NCBI RefSeq assembly: GCF_009827055.1
Contig: NZ_WUMK01000004.1
Location: forward strand, 1-64,000
Source: Shinella kummerowiae
GTDB taxonomy: Bacteria; Pseudomonadota; Alphaproteobacteria; Rhizobiales; Rhizobiaceae
Length of the DNA stretch: 64,000 nucleotides
Reading direction: 5' to 3'
Shown: one piece after another, positions 17,331 to 27,064 of the stretch
Layout: each line of letters starts with the position of its first letter
How positions within the stretch are numbered: position 1 is the first letter of the stretch
Translations under genes and position numbers: made by a program
Notes under the pieces: generated by a model
Seen by the model: the letters and a program-made list of their open reading frames with translations, nothing else
What the model was told of the DNA's origin: nothing
Databases searched by the model: none

Positions 17331-17663
17331 TCAGATCGAGAAACTGGTGCCGCAGCCGCAGCTGGCGACGGCATTCGGGTTACGGATCTGGAACGACTGG
17401 CCAAGCAGGTTGTCGACGAAGTCGATCTCGGATCCGTCCATATAGACGAGGGAGAGCTGGTCGATCAGCACCTTGGCACTGTCGCGCTGAAGCACCAGGT
17501 CGTCATCCTGCTGGTCCTCGACGAGATCGAATTTGTAGGAAAAGCCGGAACAGCCGCCGCCTTCGACGGAGACGCGTAGCGCCTGTTTTTCCGGCGAGGA
17601 ATTTAGGATCGACGCGATGCGCCGTGCGGCGGCGTCGGAGATGGTTACGGATTTATCGGTCAT
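17331..17663 (-). CDS. A-type iron-sulfur cluster carrier (ErpA/IscA/HesB family)
   Basis: The 110-residue protein has the three cluster-binding cysteines of A-type carriers: one in VEGGGCSGFSYKF and two in CGCGTSFSI at the C-terminus. It accepts Fe-S clusters and passes them to apo-enzymes. The C-terminal form fits ErpA or HesB; the exact paralogue cannot be assigned from one sequence. It precedes xthA and is divergent from dgt. Confidence 0.92.
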   Translation of the reverse strand: MTDKSVTISDAAARRIASILNSSPEKQALRVSVEGGGCSGFSYKFDLVEDQQDDDLVLQRDSAKVLIDQLSLVYMDGSEIDFVDNLLGQSFQIRNPNAVASCGCGTSFSI

Positions 17664-17881
17664 GTCTGCCTCCTGCCGGGGTCAAGATCCGGAGAGAATC
17701 GCCTGTCTTCCACAGCCGGCAAGGGGGCGCCGAAGATTGCGTCTGTTGCGAGGTGTTGAAAACAAATCACTGAAAAGACTGGTTTTTCAAGCATGCCTTG
17801 CAGCCGGACTTGCCGCTGTGCACACTATAGGTATGAAGGCATTGAGGCCGCGTCAATGGGCGGTGTGAATGCAGGTGACGA

Positions 17882-19102
17882 ATGACACTGGACAGACATG
17901 CGCTGGGTTTTGGCGCAGGACAACGCGCCATCTATGCTTGCGACCCCTGGGCGACCCGTGGGCGGCTTCATCCCGAGCCGGAAAGCCCCACACGGTCGGA
18001 CTTCCAACGCGACCGCGACCGGATCGTGCACACGACCGCCTTCCGACGCCTCAAGCACAAGACCCAGGTCTTCATAGCCGCCGACGGCGATCACTATCGC
18101 ACGCGGCTTACCCACACGATCGAAGTGGCGCAGATCGCCCGCGCCCTGGCACGCGCGCTGAAGCTTGACGAGGACCTCGCCGAGGGCGTCGCGCTGGTGC
18201 ATGATTTCGGCCACACACCTTTCGGCCATACCGGCGAGGACGCGCTGCACGAGGTTCTGGAGCCCTTCGGCGGCTTCGACCACAATGCGCAGTCGCTGCG
18301 CATCGTCACCAAGCTGGAGCGGCGCTATGCCGAGTTCGACGGGCTGAACCTCACCTGGGAAAGCCTGGAAGGGCTCGTCAAGCACAATGGCCCGCTGATC
18401 GGGCCGACCGGCGAGTGCACGCATGGCGACGACGTACCGCGTCCCATCCTGGAATATTGCGCCCTGCACGATCTGGAGCTGGCCAGTTTCGCCAGCCTCG
18501 AGGCACAGGTGGCGGCGATCGCCGACGACATCGCCTACAACACCCACGACATCGACGACGGCCTGCGCTCCGGCTATCTCACCTTCGAGATGCTGGAGGA
18601 GGTGCCGTTCCTCGCCAAGCTCATGACGGATGTGCGCGACAAATATCCCGGCCTCGAAGCCGCGCGCTTCACCCACGAGATCATGCGCCGCCAGATCACC
18701 GCCATGGTGGAGGATGTGATCGGCTATGCGCAGGAGGCGATCCGCGACGAACGGCCGGAAAGCGCCGAGGACGTGCGCAAAGCGCGCCGGTGCCTCGCGA
18801 CATTCTCGGAAGAGATGTCTGTCACCGACAAGCAGATCAAAAAGCTGCTTTTCTCGCGCATCTACCGCCATCCGGACGTCATGCGCGTGCGCGCCAACGC
18901 GGCCTCGATCCTGACAGACCTTTTCCATGCTTATATGGATGACCCGCAGCTCATGCAGGGGCACTACTGGGTGGATCGCATCGCGACCATGCCGGAATCG
19001 GCAAGGGCCCGCCATGTCGGCGACTATCTGGCGGGGATGACCGACAATTACGCGGTCAACACCCATCGCCGTCTGTTTGACCATACCCCCGAATTGCGGT
19101 AG
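17882..19102 (+). CDS. dgt: Deoxyguanosinetriphosphate triphosphohydrolase-like protein
   Basis: The 406-residue protein has the HD-superfamily metal site: H in [15 protein letters not shown], the pair in [15 protein letters not shown] (His107-Asp108), and [13 protein letters not shown]. It matches the Dgt-like type 2 group common in alphaproteobacteria, which hydrolyse dNTPs to deoxynucleoside and triphosphate and so tune nucleotide pools. It heads the dgt-argS-SPOR-nagZ-scpAB run, the standard order in rhizobia. Confidence 0.93.
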   Translation: MTLDRHALGFGAGQRAIYACDPWATRGRLHPEPESPTRSDFQRDRDRIVHTTAFRRLKHKTQVFIAADGDHYRTRLTHTIEVAQIARALARALKLDEDLAEGVALVHDFGHTPFGHTGEDALHEVLEPFGGFDHNAQSLRIVTKLERRYAEFDGLNLTWESLEGLVKHNGPLIGPTGECTHGDDVPRPILEYCALHDLELASFASLEAQVAAIADDIAYNTHDIDDGLRSGYLTFEMLEEVPFLAKLMTDVRDKYPGLEAARFTHEIMRRQITAMVEDVIGYAQEAIRDERPESAEDVRKARRCLATFSEEMSVTDKQIKKLLFSRIYRHPDVMRVRANAASILTDLFHAYMDDPQLMQGHYWVDRIATMPESARARHVGDYLAGMTDNYAVNTHRRLFDHTPELR

Positions 19103-19168
19103 TCAGCCGCCACCTGAACTTCTTCGCAGAAATGGCCCGAAACGGGCCGCTGCGCGCGGATGGATGAG

Positions 19169-20929
19169 ATGAACCTTTTTACAGACTTCGATAACAGAAT
19201 CAAACACGTACTCGAAGGACTTGATATCGTCCGTGAGAAGCGGGCCGAACTCGATTTCTCCCGTATCAGCGTCGAGCCGCCGCGCGATGCCAGCCATGGT
19301 GATGTCGCGACCAACGCGGCGATGGTGCTGGCCAAGCCGCTTGGCCTCAATCCGCGCGCGCTCGCAGACCGCATCGTCACGGAACTGAAAAACGACCCGG
19401 AAGTGGCGGATGTCAGCGTCGCCGGCCCCGGCTTCATCAACGTGCGCCTGTCCGTCGCCTACTGGCAGAAGCTGCTTGCCGGCATGGTCAGGGCCGGCAC
19501 GGACTACGGCCGCAGTTCGCTTGGCGACGGCCGCAAGGTCAATGTCGAATATGTCTCCGCCAACCCGACCGGCCCGATGCATGTCGGCCATTGCCGCGGC
19601 GCCGTGGTGGGCGACGCGCTCGCCAACCTGCTCGCCTTTGCTGGCTATGCGGTGACCAAGGAATATTACATCAATGATGCCGGCTCGCAGATCGACGTGC
19701 TGGCACGCTCGGCCTTCCTGCGGTACCGCGAGGCTCTGGGCGAGGCGATCGGCGAGATCCCGGCGGGCCTCTATCCCGGCGACTACCTGGTTCCTGTCGG
19801 CGAGGCGCTGGCTGCCGAACACGGCACGACGCTGCGCGCCATGCCGGAGCATCAGTGGATGCCGATCGTCAAGGAGAAGACGATCGAGATGATGATGGCG
19901 ATGATCCGCGAGGATCTTGCCGCGCTCAACGTCCATCACGATATCTTCTTCTCCGAGCGTTCGCTGCATGCCGGCAACGGTGCGTCCATCCGCACCGCGA
20001 TCAACGACCTCACCTTCAAGGGCCATGTCTACAAGGGCGTGCTGCCACCGCCGAAGGGACAGCTGCCGGAGGACTGGGAAGACCGCGAGCAGACACTGTT
20101 TCGTTCGACGGAAGTGGGTGACGATATCGATCGTCCGCTGATCAAGTCGGACGGTTCCTATACCTATTTCGCGGCCGACGTCGCCTACTTCAAGGACAAG
20201 TATGATCGCGGTTTCGACGAGATGATCTATGTGCTCGGCGCCGACCATGGCGGCTACGTCAAGCGTCTGGAAGCTGTCGCGCGCGCCGTCTCGGAGGGTA
20301 AGGCGAAGCTGACCGTCCTGCTGTGCCAGCTTGTAAAGCTGTTCCGCAACGGCGAGCCGGTGAAGATGTCGAAGCGCTCCGGCGACTTCGTCACCCTGCG
20401 GGAAGTCGTCGAAGAAGTCGGCCGTGATTCGGTTCGCTTCATGATGCTGTATCGCAAGAATAGCGAGCCGCTCGACTTCGACTTTGCCAAGGTGACGGAA
20501 CAGTCCAAGGACAATCCGGTCTTCTACGTGCAATACGCCCATGCGCGCTGCATGTCTGTGTTCCGCCAGGCGGCGGAGGCCTTCCCGGATCTCGACGTTG
20601 CCTCGCTCGACCTAGCCGGCGCAATTGCCGGGAATATCGTCGATCCGAGCGAATTGCAGCTTCTCGCGAAGCTGGCAGAGTTCCCCCGTGTCATCGAGGG
20701 TGCGGCCGCCGCGCAGGAGCCTCACCGCATCGCGTTTTATCTCTATGATCTTGCCGGCGCGTTCCACGGACACTGGAATAAAGGTAAAGAACAACCGGAA
20801 TTACGGTTTGTTAACGATAAAAATAGAGAATTGAGTATCGCCAGACTTGGGCTGGTGCACGCTGTCGCGTCTGTTCTTAAATCGGGCCTGTCCATTACAG
20901 GCACCGCAGCACCGGACGAAATGCGATAA
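19169..20929 (+). CDS. argS: Arginyl-tRNA synthetase
   Basis: I choose ATG 19169 ([19 protein letters not shown]), the usual rhizobial start; an ATG three codons earlier is possible. The 586-residue class I enzyme has the ArgRS N-terminal Add-1 domain, a HIGH-type motif ([20 protein letters not shown]), the KMSKS equivalent KMSKRSG in [17 protein letters not shown], and the DALR anticodon-binding domain near the end ([14 protein letters not shown]). It charges tRNA-Arg. The last ~35 codons of the DALR domain are noticeably AT-richer. Confidence 0.97.
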   Translation: MNLFTDFDNRIKHVLEGLDIVREKRAELDFSRISVEPPRDASHGDVATNAAMVLAKPLGLNPRALADRIVTELKNDPEVADVSVAGPGFINVRLSVAYWQKLLAGMVRAGTDYGRSSLGDGRKVNVEYVSANPTGPMHVGHCRGAVVGDALANLLAFAGYAVTKEYYINDAGSQIDVLARSAFLRYREALGEAIGEIPAGLYPGDYLVPVGEALAAEHGTTLRAMPEHQWMPIVKEKTIEMMMAMIREDLAALNVHHDIFFSERSLHAGNGASIRTAINDLTFKGHVYKGVLPPPKGQLPEDWEDREQTLFRSTEVGDDIDRPLIKSDGSYTYFAADVAYFKDKYDRGFDEMIYVLGADHGGYVKRLEAVARAVSEGKAKLTVLLCQLVKLFRNGEPVKMSKRSGDFVTLREVVEEVGRDSVRFMMLYRKNSEPLDFDFAKVTEQSKDNPVFYVQYAHARCMSVFRQAAEAFPDLDVASLDLAGAIAGNIVDPSELQLLAKLAEFPRVIEGAAAAQEPHRIAFYLYDLAGAFHGHWNKGKEQPELRFVNDKNRELSIARLGLVHAVASVLKSGLSITGTAAPDEMR

Positions 20930-20992
20930 CGTCACCATTTACCCACAATAAGCTGGCAAACGCGTCTTTGTAGCTTTTGAGTGGGAAGCAGT

Positions 20993-23900
20993 ATGGCCGA
21001 CAAGAACTTCGCACGAAGCGGAACCGCTGATACGGATCTTCTGGCAGATGATGATCCGTTGAGCGAGCTTGCCCGTCTCGTCAATTTCGAGCCTCGCCCG
21101 GTCCAGGGTGTCAGCAAGTCCCGCTCCGATGCTGCCGAGGCAGCGCCGCGCCATGAGAACCCCGTGCTCGCCCTCGAGGACGAACTCATGCGCGCCTTCG
21201 AGCAGTTCGATATGCCGACCCGCGGCGCCGTCGAACCGATCGTTGCTGAGAGGGCCGTGCCCCGCCATGTCGAGCCGGTTTTTGAAGAGCCGGCTCCGGT
21301 TGTCGAGGATCGCGATGCCCTGCTGGACGACGCGCCGTCGCGCGATCTTCCGGTGCAGCATGCCGCTCGCCAGGAGCCTGCCTTCGAGGCGCGTCCTGAG
21401 CCCGTTTTCGAAGATGACAATGCATCGCTCCCAAGCGAAGCGGCTGTTGCCGATGCCCGGCAGGACGAGGCCGAGCTGGGTGCAGATTCGGCGCTGTTGC
21501 TTGCCGATGAGCTGGAAGCGGTTTTGTACGATGTGCCGTCCATCGATACCAAATCGGCACAGCATGCCGGTCAGGCATTCGCTGAACGGTTCGAGCCGCG
21601 TTTTGAAGAGCCGGTCCGCAATGAGCCTGCGTTGGAGACCTATACGCCTGCGCAGCCCGATGCCGACCAGCCGGCCTTTCTCGGCCTTCAGCCGGTATCC
21701 ACGGACGAGAGCCTGTTCGATGATGTCGGCCTTGACCTCGAGCGTGAACTGGAGCTGTCGATTGGCGACGGTTTTGCCGACGAACTTTTCGCGGCTGAGC
21801 CTGAGCAGGGGGAAGCGCAAGGTGTGGACGCGTCCTTCGTCGAGCCGATGGCTGTCGAGGTGGTGGAAAGCTATGTGGAGCCGCGGTTCGACGGCTTGAC
21901 GGCAGACGACACTGTCGTCGAGGCCGCACAGCCGTTCCGGGCCGAAGCCGCCTACGAGCGCGAGGAGCCACACTTCGTCGAGGCGATGCCCTATCAGACG
22001 CGGGAAGAGCATGCCCGCGTCGTTGCCGAGGCCGAAACTCAGTGGCAGGCGGAAGAGCCGGCTTTTGTGCCGGAACCAGGCTATCAGGTCGAGTCCGTGG
22101 CAAAGGGTCAGGACTACGACCACGACGCGCTGCTTGCCGACATTGAGCGTTATCCCGTGCCGGAAAGCCGCTCGCAGGTCGCCAGCGCTACGGTTGCTGC
22201 TGCTGCGTCGGCAGCGATATCGGCGCGCAATCCGCCCGCCAATATTTCCGCCATCTTCGGCCGTGCAACACCCGTCGCGCATCGCGGTCCTGTGGCTGAA
22301 AAGGCGATCACGCCCGTTGTTGCCGAAAAGGCAATCACGCCTCCCGTCGTCGAAAAGGCGATCACGCCTGTCGTCGAGCCGATCAGCAAGCCGATCGTCG
22401 AAACCGTTCAGGCGCCTGTCGTCGAAGCACGGCGCGAGCCGGTGGCTGTCGCCGAGCCTGAGATTGATCTCGACAATCTGGAGTTCGATCTCTCCGACAT
22501 TGACCTGGACCTGTCCGATCTGTCGCTCAATGACGAGCCGGTAAAGCATGAGGTCAAGCCTGCCGTAGCGGTGGCTGCGGTCAAGGTGCCGGAGAAGAAG
22601 GCAGAGGTCGTAAAGCCGGTCGAAGTGCAGGCGGCTGTTCGCCGCGAACCCGTTGTCGCCGTACCGGTTTCGACCTATACGAAGCCGCAGCCGATCGCCG
22701 TCGAGACGAATGACGGCGCGCTGCCCTTCGATCCTTCGATGATCGCCGACACCGATGTGGGTGTTTCTCCGGTTACGGAACTGGATGTGCCGCACCTCCC
22801 GGTCGTAGAGAAGGAGAAGCCGCCGGTCTACCAGCCGGATTACGACTTCGACATCGACGCGGAAATGGCACAGCTCTTCAGCGAGCCGGCCGCCAAGGCG
22901 AAGGGCGAAAGCCGCCAGGCGACGGCTGCCGTGGCGGCAGCCGAAAAACAGCCGGCGGCGCAGATCAATGACGTCGACGATTTCGAGCGCGCGCTCGAAG
23001 AGGATTTCCGCCGCTCGCTGAACCAGCCGGAGCGCATGGCCATTCCGGTCGATCCGGGTCAGGCAAGCCCGCTCTATGCCGGTGACGGCTACGATGACGA
23101 ACCTGCCCGCCCGCGCCGCGGCCTGTTGATTGCCGCCTCGATTGCCGGCCTTGTTCTCATCGGTGGCGGCGGCGTCTACGCCTGGTCCGCCTTTACCGGC
23201 GGCACGGTTGGCTCCGGCGAGCCGCGCGTCATTCTCGCCGACAAGGAACCGATCAAGGTCGTGCCCGAGGAAAAGGGCGGCAAGACCGTTCCGAACCAGG
23301 ACAAGGCCGTTTACGATCGCGTCGCCGGCGACAATGCCAGCACGCCGCAGCAGGAACAGCTCGTCACCTCGACGGAAGAACCGGTCGACGTGGTGCAGCG
23401 TACGCTGACGCCGGAAACCCTGCCGTTCGACGGACAGGAAGACGGCGTCGAGGCGGTTATCGCGGCTGACGACGAAAACCGCGTGCTGCCGGGCGTCGAC
23501 GAACCCGCCACGGCGACGGCCGACGGTGGCAACAAGCCGCTCGTCTCGCCGCGCAAGGTCAAGACCATGATCGTCAAGCCGGATGGCACGCTTGTCGCCC
23601 GCGAGGAGATCGTGACCGAGCCGGCAACGGAGATCGCGCAGATCGACGCCAAGGCGACGGGAACGACCGGTACGGCTTCGGGGGAGGCCGCAACGAACGC
23701 GACGCTTGATGCCAATGCCTCCCTGCGCACAGAACAGGGTGCTGCAGAAGGTCAGCCGCGCTCGGCGCTTGCCGAAGCGGCAGATGCCGAGGTCGACGAC
23801 ACCGCGCCCGTGCGCACGGTGAAGACGACGACCATCGGCGCCACGAGCACGTCGACCGACGGCAATACGCCGGTCCCTGTCACGCGTCCGGTCGACCAGC

Positions 23901-24265
23901 CGGTCACCGTTGTCGGCACAGTGACCGAAAACGGCAACGTTCGCGGCACGGAGACTGCCGAAGCAACGCCGACCCAGACGCAGCAGACGGCGGAACAGAC
24001 GCAGGTCGCCGCTGTCGCACCGGGCAGCTACGTGATCCAGATCGCTTCGCTGCCGTCGGAAGCCGAGGCGCAGAAGAGCTACAATTCGCTGTCCTCGAAG
24101 TTCGGCAGCGTCATCGGCGGTCGCGGTGTGGATATCAAGAAGGCGGAAATCCCGAACAAGGGTACCTTCTTCCGCGTTCGCATCCCGGCCGGATCGCGTG
24201 AAGAAGCCAATTCGCTCTGCAGCCGCTACAAGAGCGCGGGCGGCAGCTGCCTCGTCACCCGCTAA
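20993..24265 (+). CDS. Large SPOR-domain membrane protein (divisome-associated type)
   Basis: ATG 20993 (MADKNFARSGTADTDLLADD) follows GGAAG; the protein has 1090 residues. Residues 1-~700 are a very acidic, proline/valine/glutamate-rich cytoplasmic region, predicted disordered, with a short tandem repeat EKAITPVV (x3, about residues 436-462). One membrane helix lies near 706-728 (GLLIAASIAGLVLIGGGGVY). A Thr-rich periplasmic linker follows, and a SPOR domain fills ~1010-1090 (GSYVIQIASLPSEAEAQKSY). SPOR domains bind denuded peptidoglycan at the septum, so a role in division is likely. It occupies the usual place between argS and nagZ. Confidence 0.9.
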   Translation: MADKNFARSGTADTDLLADDDPLSELARLVNFEPRPVQGVSKSRSDAAEAAPRHENPVLALEDELMRAFEQFDMPTRGAVEPIVAERAVPRHVEPVFEEPAPVVEDRDALLDDAPSRDLPVQHAARQEPAFEARPEPVFEDDNASLPSEAAVADARQDEAELGADSALLLADELEAVLYDVPSIDTKSAQHAGQAFAERFEPRFEEPVRNEPALETYTPAQPDADQPAFLGLQPVSTDESLFDDVGLDLERELELSIGDGFADELFAAEPEQGEAQGVDASFVEPMAVEVVESYVEPRFDGLTADDTVVEAAQPFRAEAAYEREEPHFVEAMPYQTREEHARVVAEAETQWQAEEPAFVPEPGYQVESVAKGQDYDHDALLADIERYPVPESRSQVASATVAAAASAAISARNPPANISAIFGRATPVAHRGPVAEKAITPVVAEKAITPPVVEKAITPVVEPISKPIVETVQAPVVEARREPVAVAEPEIDLDNLEFDLSDIDLDLSDLSLNDEPVKHEVKPAVAVAAVKVPEKKAEVVKPVEVQAAVRREPVVAVPVSTYTKPQPIAVETNDGALPFDPSMIADTDVGVSPVTELDVPHLPVVEKEKPPVYQPDYDFDIDAEMAQLFSEPAAKAKGESRQATAAVAAAEKQPAAQINDVDDFERALEEDFRRSLNQPERMAIPVDPGQASPLYAGDGYDDEPARPRRGLLIAASIAGLVLIGGGGVYAWSAFTGGTVGSGEPRVILADKEPIKVVPEEKGGKTVPNQDKAVYDRVAGDNASTPQQEQLVTSTEEPVDVVQRTLTPETLPFDGQEDGVEAVIAADDENRVLPGVDEPATATADGGNKPLVSPRKVKTMIVKPDGTLVAREEIVTEPATEIAQIDAKATGTTGTASGEAATNATLDANASLRTEQGAAEGQPRSALAEAADAEVDDTAPVRTVKTTTIGATSTSTDGNTPVPVTRPVDQPVTVVGTVTENGNVRGTETAEATPTQTQQTAEQTQVAAVAPGSYVIQIASLPSEAEAQKSYNSLSSKFGSVIGGRGVDIKKAEIPNKGTFFRVRIPAGSREEANSLCSRYKSAGGSCLVTR

Positions 24266-24283
24266 GGCTGACAGCTTGATTTC

Positions 24284-24311
24284 AGAGGCGCGGGACCTGT
24301 TCCGCGCCTCT
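24284..24311 (+). terminator. Rho-independent terminator after the SPOR gene
   Basis: AGAGGCGCGG pairs with CCGCGCCTCT around an eight-base loop; the following bases are only moderately T-rich. It may weaken read-through into nagZ. Confidence 0.65.
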
Positions 24312-24393
24312 TTGATTCCAACGGGGCGCTGTGCAGAAAATCGTCGCCGACGCGCCCTTCGTCTTTCCCAACCGAACCTCTAAGATTGCTGAC

Positions 24394-25413
24394 ATGAGCG
24401 AATCGAAATCCTTCCTTTCAGGCTGCAAGGGCCTGAGTCTTACGGCCGACGAAAAGGCCTTCTTCCGCAGCGAGCGGCCCTGGGGCTTCATCCTGTTTGG
24501 CCGCAATATCGGTGAACTGGCGCAGGTCGCGGACCTGACGGCGGAAATGCGCGACTGCGTGGGTGGCGACGCCACCATTCCGGTGCTGATCGACCAGGAG
24601 GGCGGGCGTGTCCAGCGCATCAAGCCGCCGCATGTCCAGCAATACCCGAACGCCGCCGCCCTCGGCGCCATCTACCGCGCGGACGCGGAAAAGGGGCTGC
24701 GCGCCGCCTGGCTGATGTCGCGCCTGCACGCCTTCGATCTTCTCCGTCTCGGCATCAATGTCGATTGCCTGCCGGTGCTCGACGTCGCCGTGCCGGGTGT
24801 GCACGACGTTATCGGCAATCGCGCCTACGGACAGGAGCCGGAGATCGTTTCCGCCATGGGCAAGGCCGCTGGCGAAGGGCTCAAGGCCGGCGGCCTGCTG
24901 CCGATCATGAAGCACATGCCGGGCCACGGCCGCACCATGGTCGATTCCCACCATGACCTGCCGGTCGTGCATGCGAGCCGGGAAGAGCTTGAGGCGTGCG
25001 ATTTCATTCCCTTCCAGCGCATGAAGGATGAGTTGATGGCGATGTCGGCGCATATCGTCTTCACCGCCATCGATGCCGACAACCCGGCAACGACGTCGGC
25101 CAAGGTCGTGCGTGATATTGTCCGCGGCCATATGGGCTTCGACGGGCTCCTGATGTCCGATGACGTGTCGATGAATGCCCTCAAGGGCGATATTGCCGAA
25201 AGAAGCCGGGGAATCATCGCCGCCGGCCTCGACATGGTGTTGCATTGCCATGGCATCATGGACGAAATGATTGCGGTGACAGAAAACGTTCCCCCGCTTG
25301 CCGGCGACAGCCTGCGGCGGGCGAACGCGGTACGCGCAGGCTTTCCGACGCCGGACGGGGCGGATGAACAGGCTCTGCGCGAAGAGTTCAACGCCATGAT
25401 CGCGGTGGCCTGA
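24394..25413 (+). CDS. nagZ: Beta-N-acetylhexosaminidase NagZ
   Basis: Start ATG 24394 (MSESKSFLSGCKGLSLTADE) gives 339 residues, normal for cytoplasmic GH3 NagZ. It has LIDQEGGRVQRIKPP, the substrate motif KHMPGHG (Lys about 173) followed by the catalytic-loop histidine-aspartate in SHHDLP, and the nucleophile aspartate in LMSDDVSMNAL. NagZ removes GlcNAc from muropeptides in cell-wall recycling and can make beta-lactamase-inducing products. It comes directly before scpA. Confidence 0.95.
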   Translation: MSESKSFLSGCKGLSLTADEKAFFRSERPWGFILFGRNIGELAQVADLTAEMRDCVGGDATIPVLIDQEGGRVQRIKPPHVQQYPNAAALGAIYRADAEKGLRAAWLMSRLHAFDLLRLGINVDCLPVLDVAVPGVHDVIGNRAYGQEPEIVSAMGKAAGEGLKAGGLLPIMKHMPGHGRTMVDSHHDLPVVHASREELEACDFIPFQRMKDELMAMSAHIVFTAIDADNPATTSAKVVRDIVRGHMGFDGLLMSDDVSMNALKGDIAERSRGIIAAGLDMVLHCHGIMDEMIAVTENVPPLAGDSLRRANAVRAGFPTPDGADEQALREEFNAMIAVA

Positions 25414-25435
25414 CGGCCTCCGCAAAAGGAGCGAC

Positions 25436-26302
25436 GTGCAGGTGACGGGCGGCAAGTCTCCGAAGAAGGGTCGCGGTGCGGATGCGCCGATGGACGACCT
25501 GTGGCAGGACGACGCCGAGGGGCGGGGTCTTTCGGAGGAAAGCCTCGTCGTCGATCTCGCCGGTTTCGAAGGTCCGCTCGATCTTCTCCTGCACCTTGCC
25601 CGCACGCAGAAGGTCGATCTGACCCGCATCTCGGTGCTGGCGCTGACCGAGCAGTACCTGGCCTTTATCGACCGGGCGCGAAAAATCCGCATCGAACTTG
25701 CAGCCGACTACCTCGTCATGGCCGCATGGCTTGCCTATCTCAAGTCCCGCCTGCTGATCCCCAAGCAGGCGAAGGACGACGGACCGACCGGCGAGGAAAT
25801 GGCAGCGAGCCTGGCCTTCCGCCTCAAGCGTCTGGAGGCGATGCGCGACGCCGCCGGCAAGCTCGTCAACCGCAACCGTCTCGGTCGCGACATCTTTGTC
25901 CGGGGCATGCCCGAGCACATCCCGACGGAGCGCCGCTCGGCCTTCGAGGCCTCGCTCTACGATCTCCTGAGCGCCTACGCATCGATGCGTCAACGCCACG
26001 CGGTCACGCAGGTGACCATCGAGCGGCGCAGTGTCTGGTCGCTCGCCGATGCGCGCGAGATCCTTCAGTTGCTGTTCGGCGAGTTCGATGGCGACTGGAC
26101 GGCGCTCGATCACTTCATGCTGCGCTATCTGACGGACCCGGCCGAGCGCACGACGGCGATCGCCAGCGCCTTTGCGGCAACGCTGGAGCTCGTCAGGGAA
26201 GGGCGGTTGGAGCTGCGCCAGGATGGCGCCTTCCAGCCGATCTACCTGCGCAAGGGGCCGAAACCGCAAGGCGAAGACGACGGGGGCACCGAGCGTGGCT
26301 GA
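25436..26302 (+). CDS. scpA: Segregation and condensation protein A
   Basis: The gene uses a GTG start at 25436 preceded by AAAGGAG. The 288-residue kleisin has the N-terminal LAGFEGPLDLLLHLARTQKV motif that contacts SMC and a C-terminal winged-helix (REILQLLFGEF; EGRLELRQDGAFQPIYLRKG). ScpA bridges the SMC heads with ScpB to organise and segregate the chromosome. It overlaps scpB by 8 bases, so translation is coupled. Confidence 0.95.
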   Translation: MQVTGGKSPKKGRGADAPMDDLWQDDAEGRGLSEESLVVDLAGFEGPLDLLLHLARTQKVDLTRISVLALTEQYLAFIDRARKIRIELAADYLVMAAWLAYLKSRLLIPKQAKDDGPTGEEMAASLAFRLKRLEAMRDAAGKLVNRNRLGRDIFVRGMPEHIPTERRSAFEASLYDLLSAYASMRQRHAVTQVTIERRSVWSLADAREILQLLFGEFDGDWTALDHFMLRYLTDPAERTTAIASAFAATLELVREGRLELRQDGAFQPIYLRKGPKPQGEDDGGTERG

Positions 26303-26999
26303 ACACGAGGATGACGAAGCGGAAAGCGGGACGATCGTCGATCCGCGCCGGTTGCATGAGGCGGCGCGGATCGCGGAAGCGCTTATCTTCGCGTCCGCCG
26401 GGCTCGTTTCGCAGAGCTATATTGCCGAACGCCTGCCGCGCGGCGTGGACGTGCTGCATGTGATGCGCGAACTCAAGGGCCTCTATGCCGGGCGTGGCGT
26501 CAATCTCATCCAGATCGACGACAGTTGGGCGTTCCGAACGGCGCCGGATTTGTCCTTTGTCATTCGGACCGACGAGACGGAGGTGCGCAAATTGTCGCGT
26601 GCCGCGCTCGAAGTGCTGTCGATCATCGCCTATCACCAACCTGTTACCCGCGCCGAAATCGAAGATATCCGCGGCGTGCAGACCTCCAAGGGGACGCTGG
26701 ACGTTTTGATGGAGGCGGGCTGGGTGCGCTTTCGCGGCCGCCGGCGTTCGCCTGGCCGCCCCGTCACCTTCGGCACCACGCGGGATTTCCTCGATCATTT
26801 CGGCCTTGAGGAACTGCGCGACCTGCCTGGCCTCGATGAATTGAAGGGGGCGGGGCTGCTTTCCGGCCGCATCCCCTCCAACTTCCAGGTGCCGCTGCCG
26901 CTTGGCGAGGACGAGATCGCTGACGATGAGGACCCGATCACCGCACTCGATCTCGAAGAACTCGGTCTCTTGACACCGGGCGGTAAAGCAGACGAATAA
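26295..26999 (+). CDS. scpB: Segregation and condensation protein B
   Basis: A GTG at 26295, inside the end of scpA, gives 234 residues (MAEHEDDEAESGTIVDPRRL). Two winged-helix domains are visible: EAARIAEALIFASAGLVSQS and the conserved second domain ALEVLSIIAYHQPVTRAEIE with DIRGVQTSKGTLDVL. ScpB dimers bind ScpA in the SMC complex. The acidic C-terminal tail is normal for rhizobia. Confidence 0.95.
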   Translation: MAEHEDDEAESGTIVDPRRLHEAARIAEALIFASAGLVSQSYIAERLPRGVDVLHVMRELKGLYAGRGVNLIQIDDSWAFRTAPDLSFVIRTDETEVRKLSRAALEVLSIIAYHQPVTRAEIEDIRGVQTSKGTLDVLMEAGWVRFRGRRRSPGRPVTFGTTRDFLDHFGLEELRDLPGLDELKGAGLLSGRIPSNFQVPLPLGEDEIADDEDPITALDLEELGLLTPGGKADE

Positions 27000-27064
27000 A
27001 CGAAGCTTTATGACAGGACTGTAGGCTTGGCCCGCGGGCCGGCGGCAGGGAAAGACTTCGGGAA

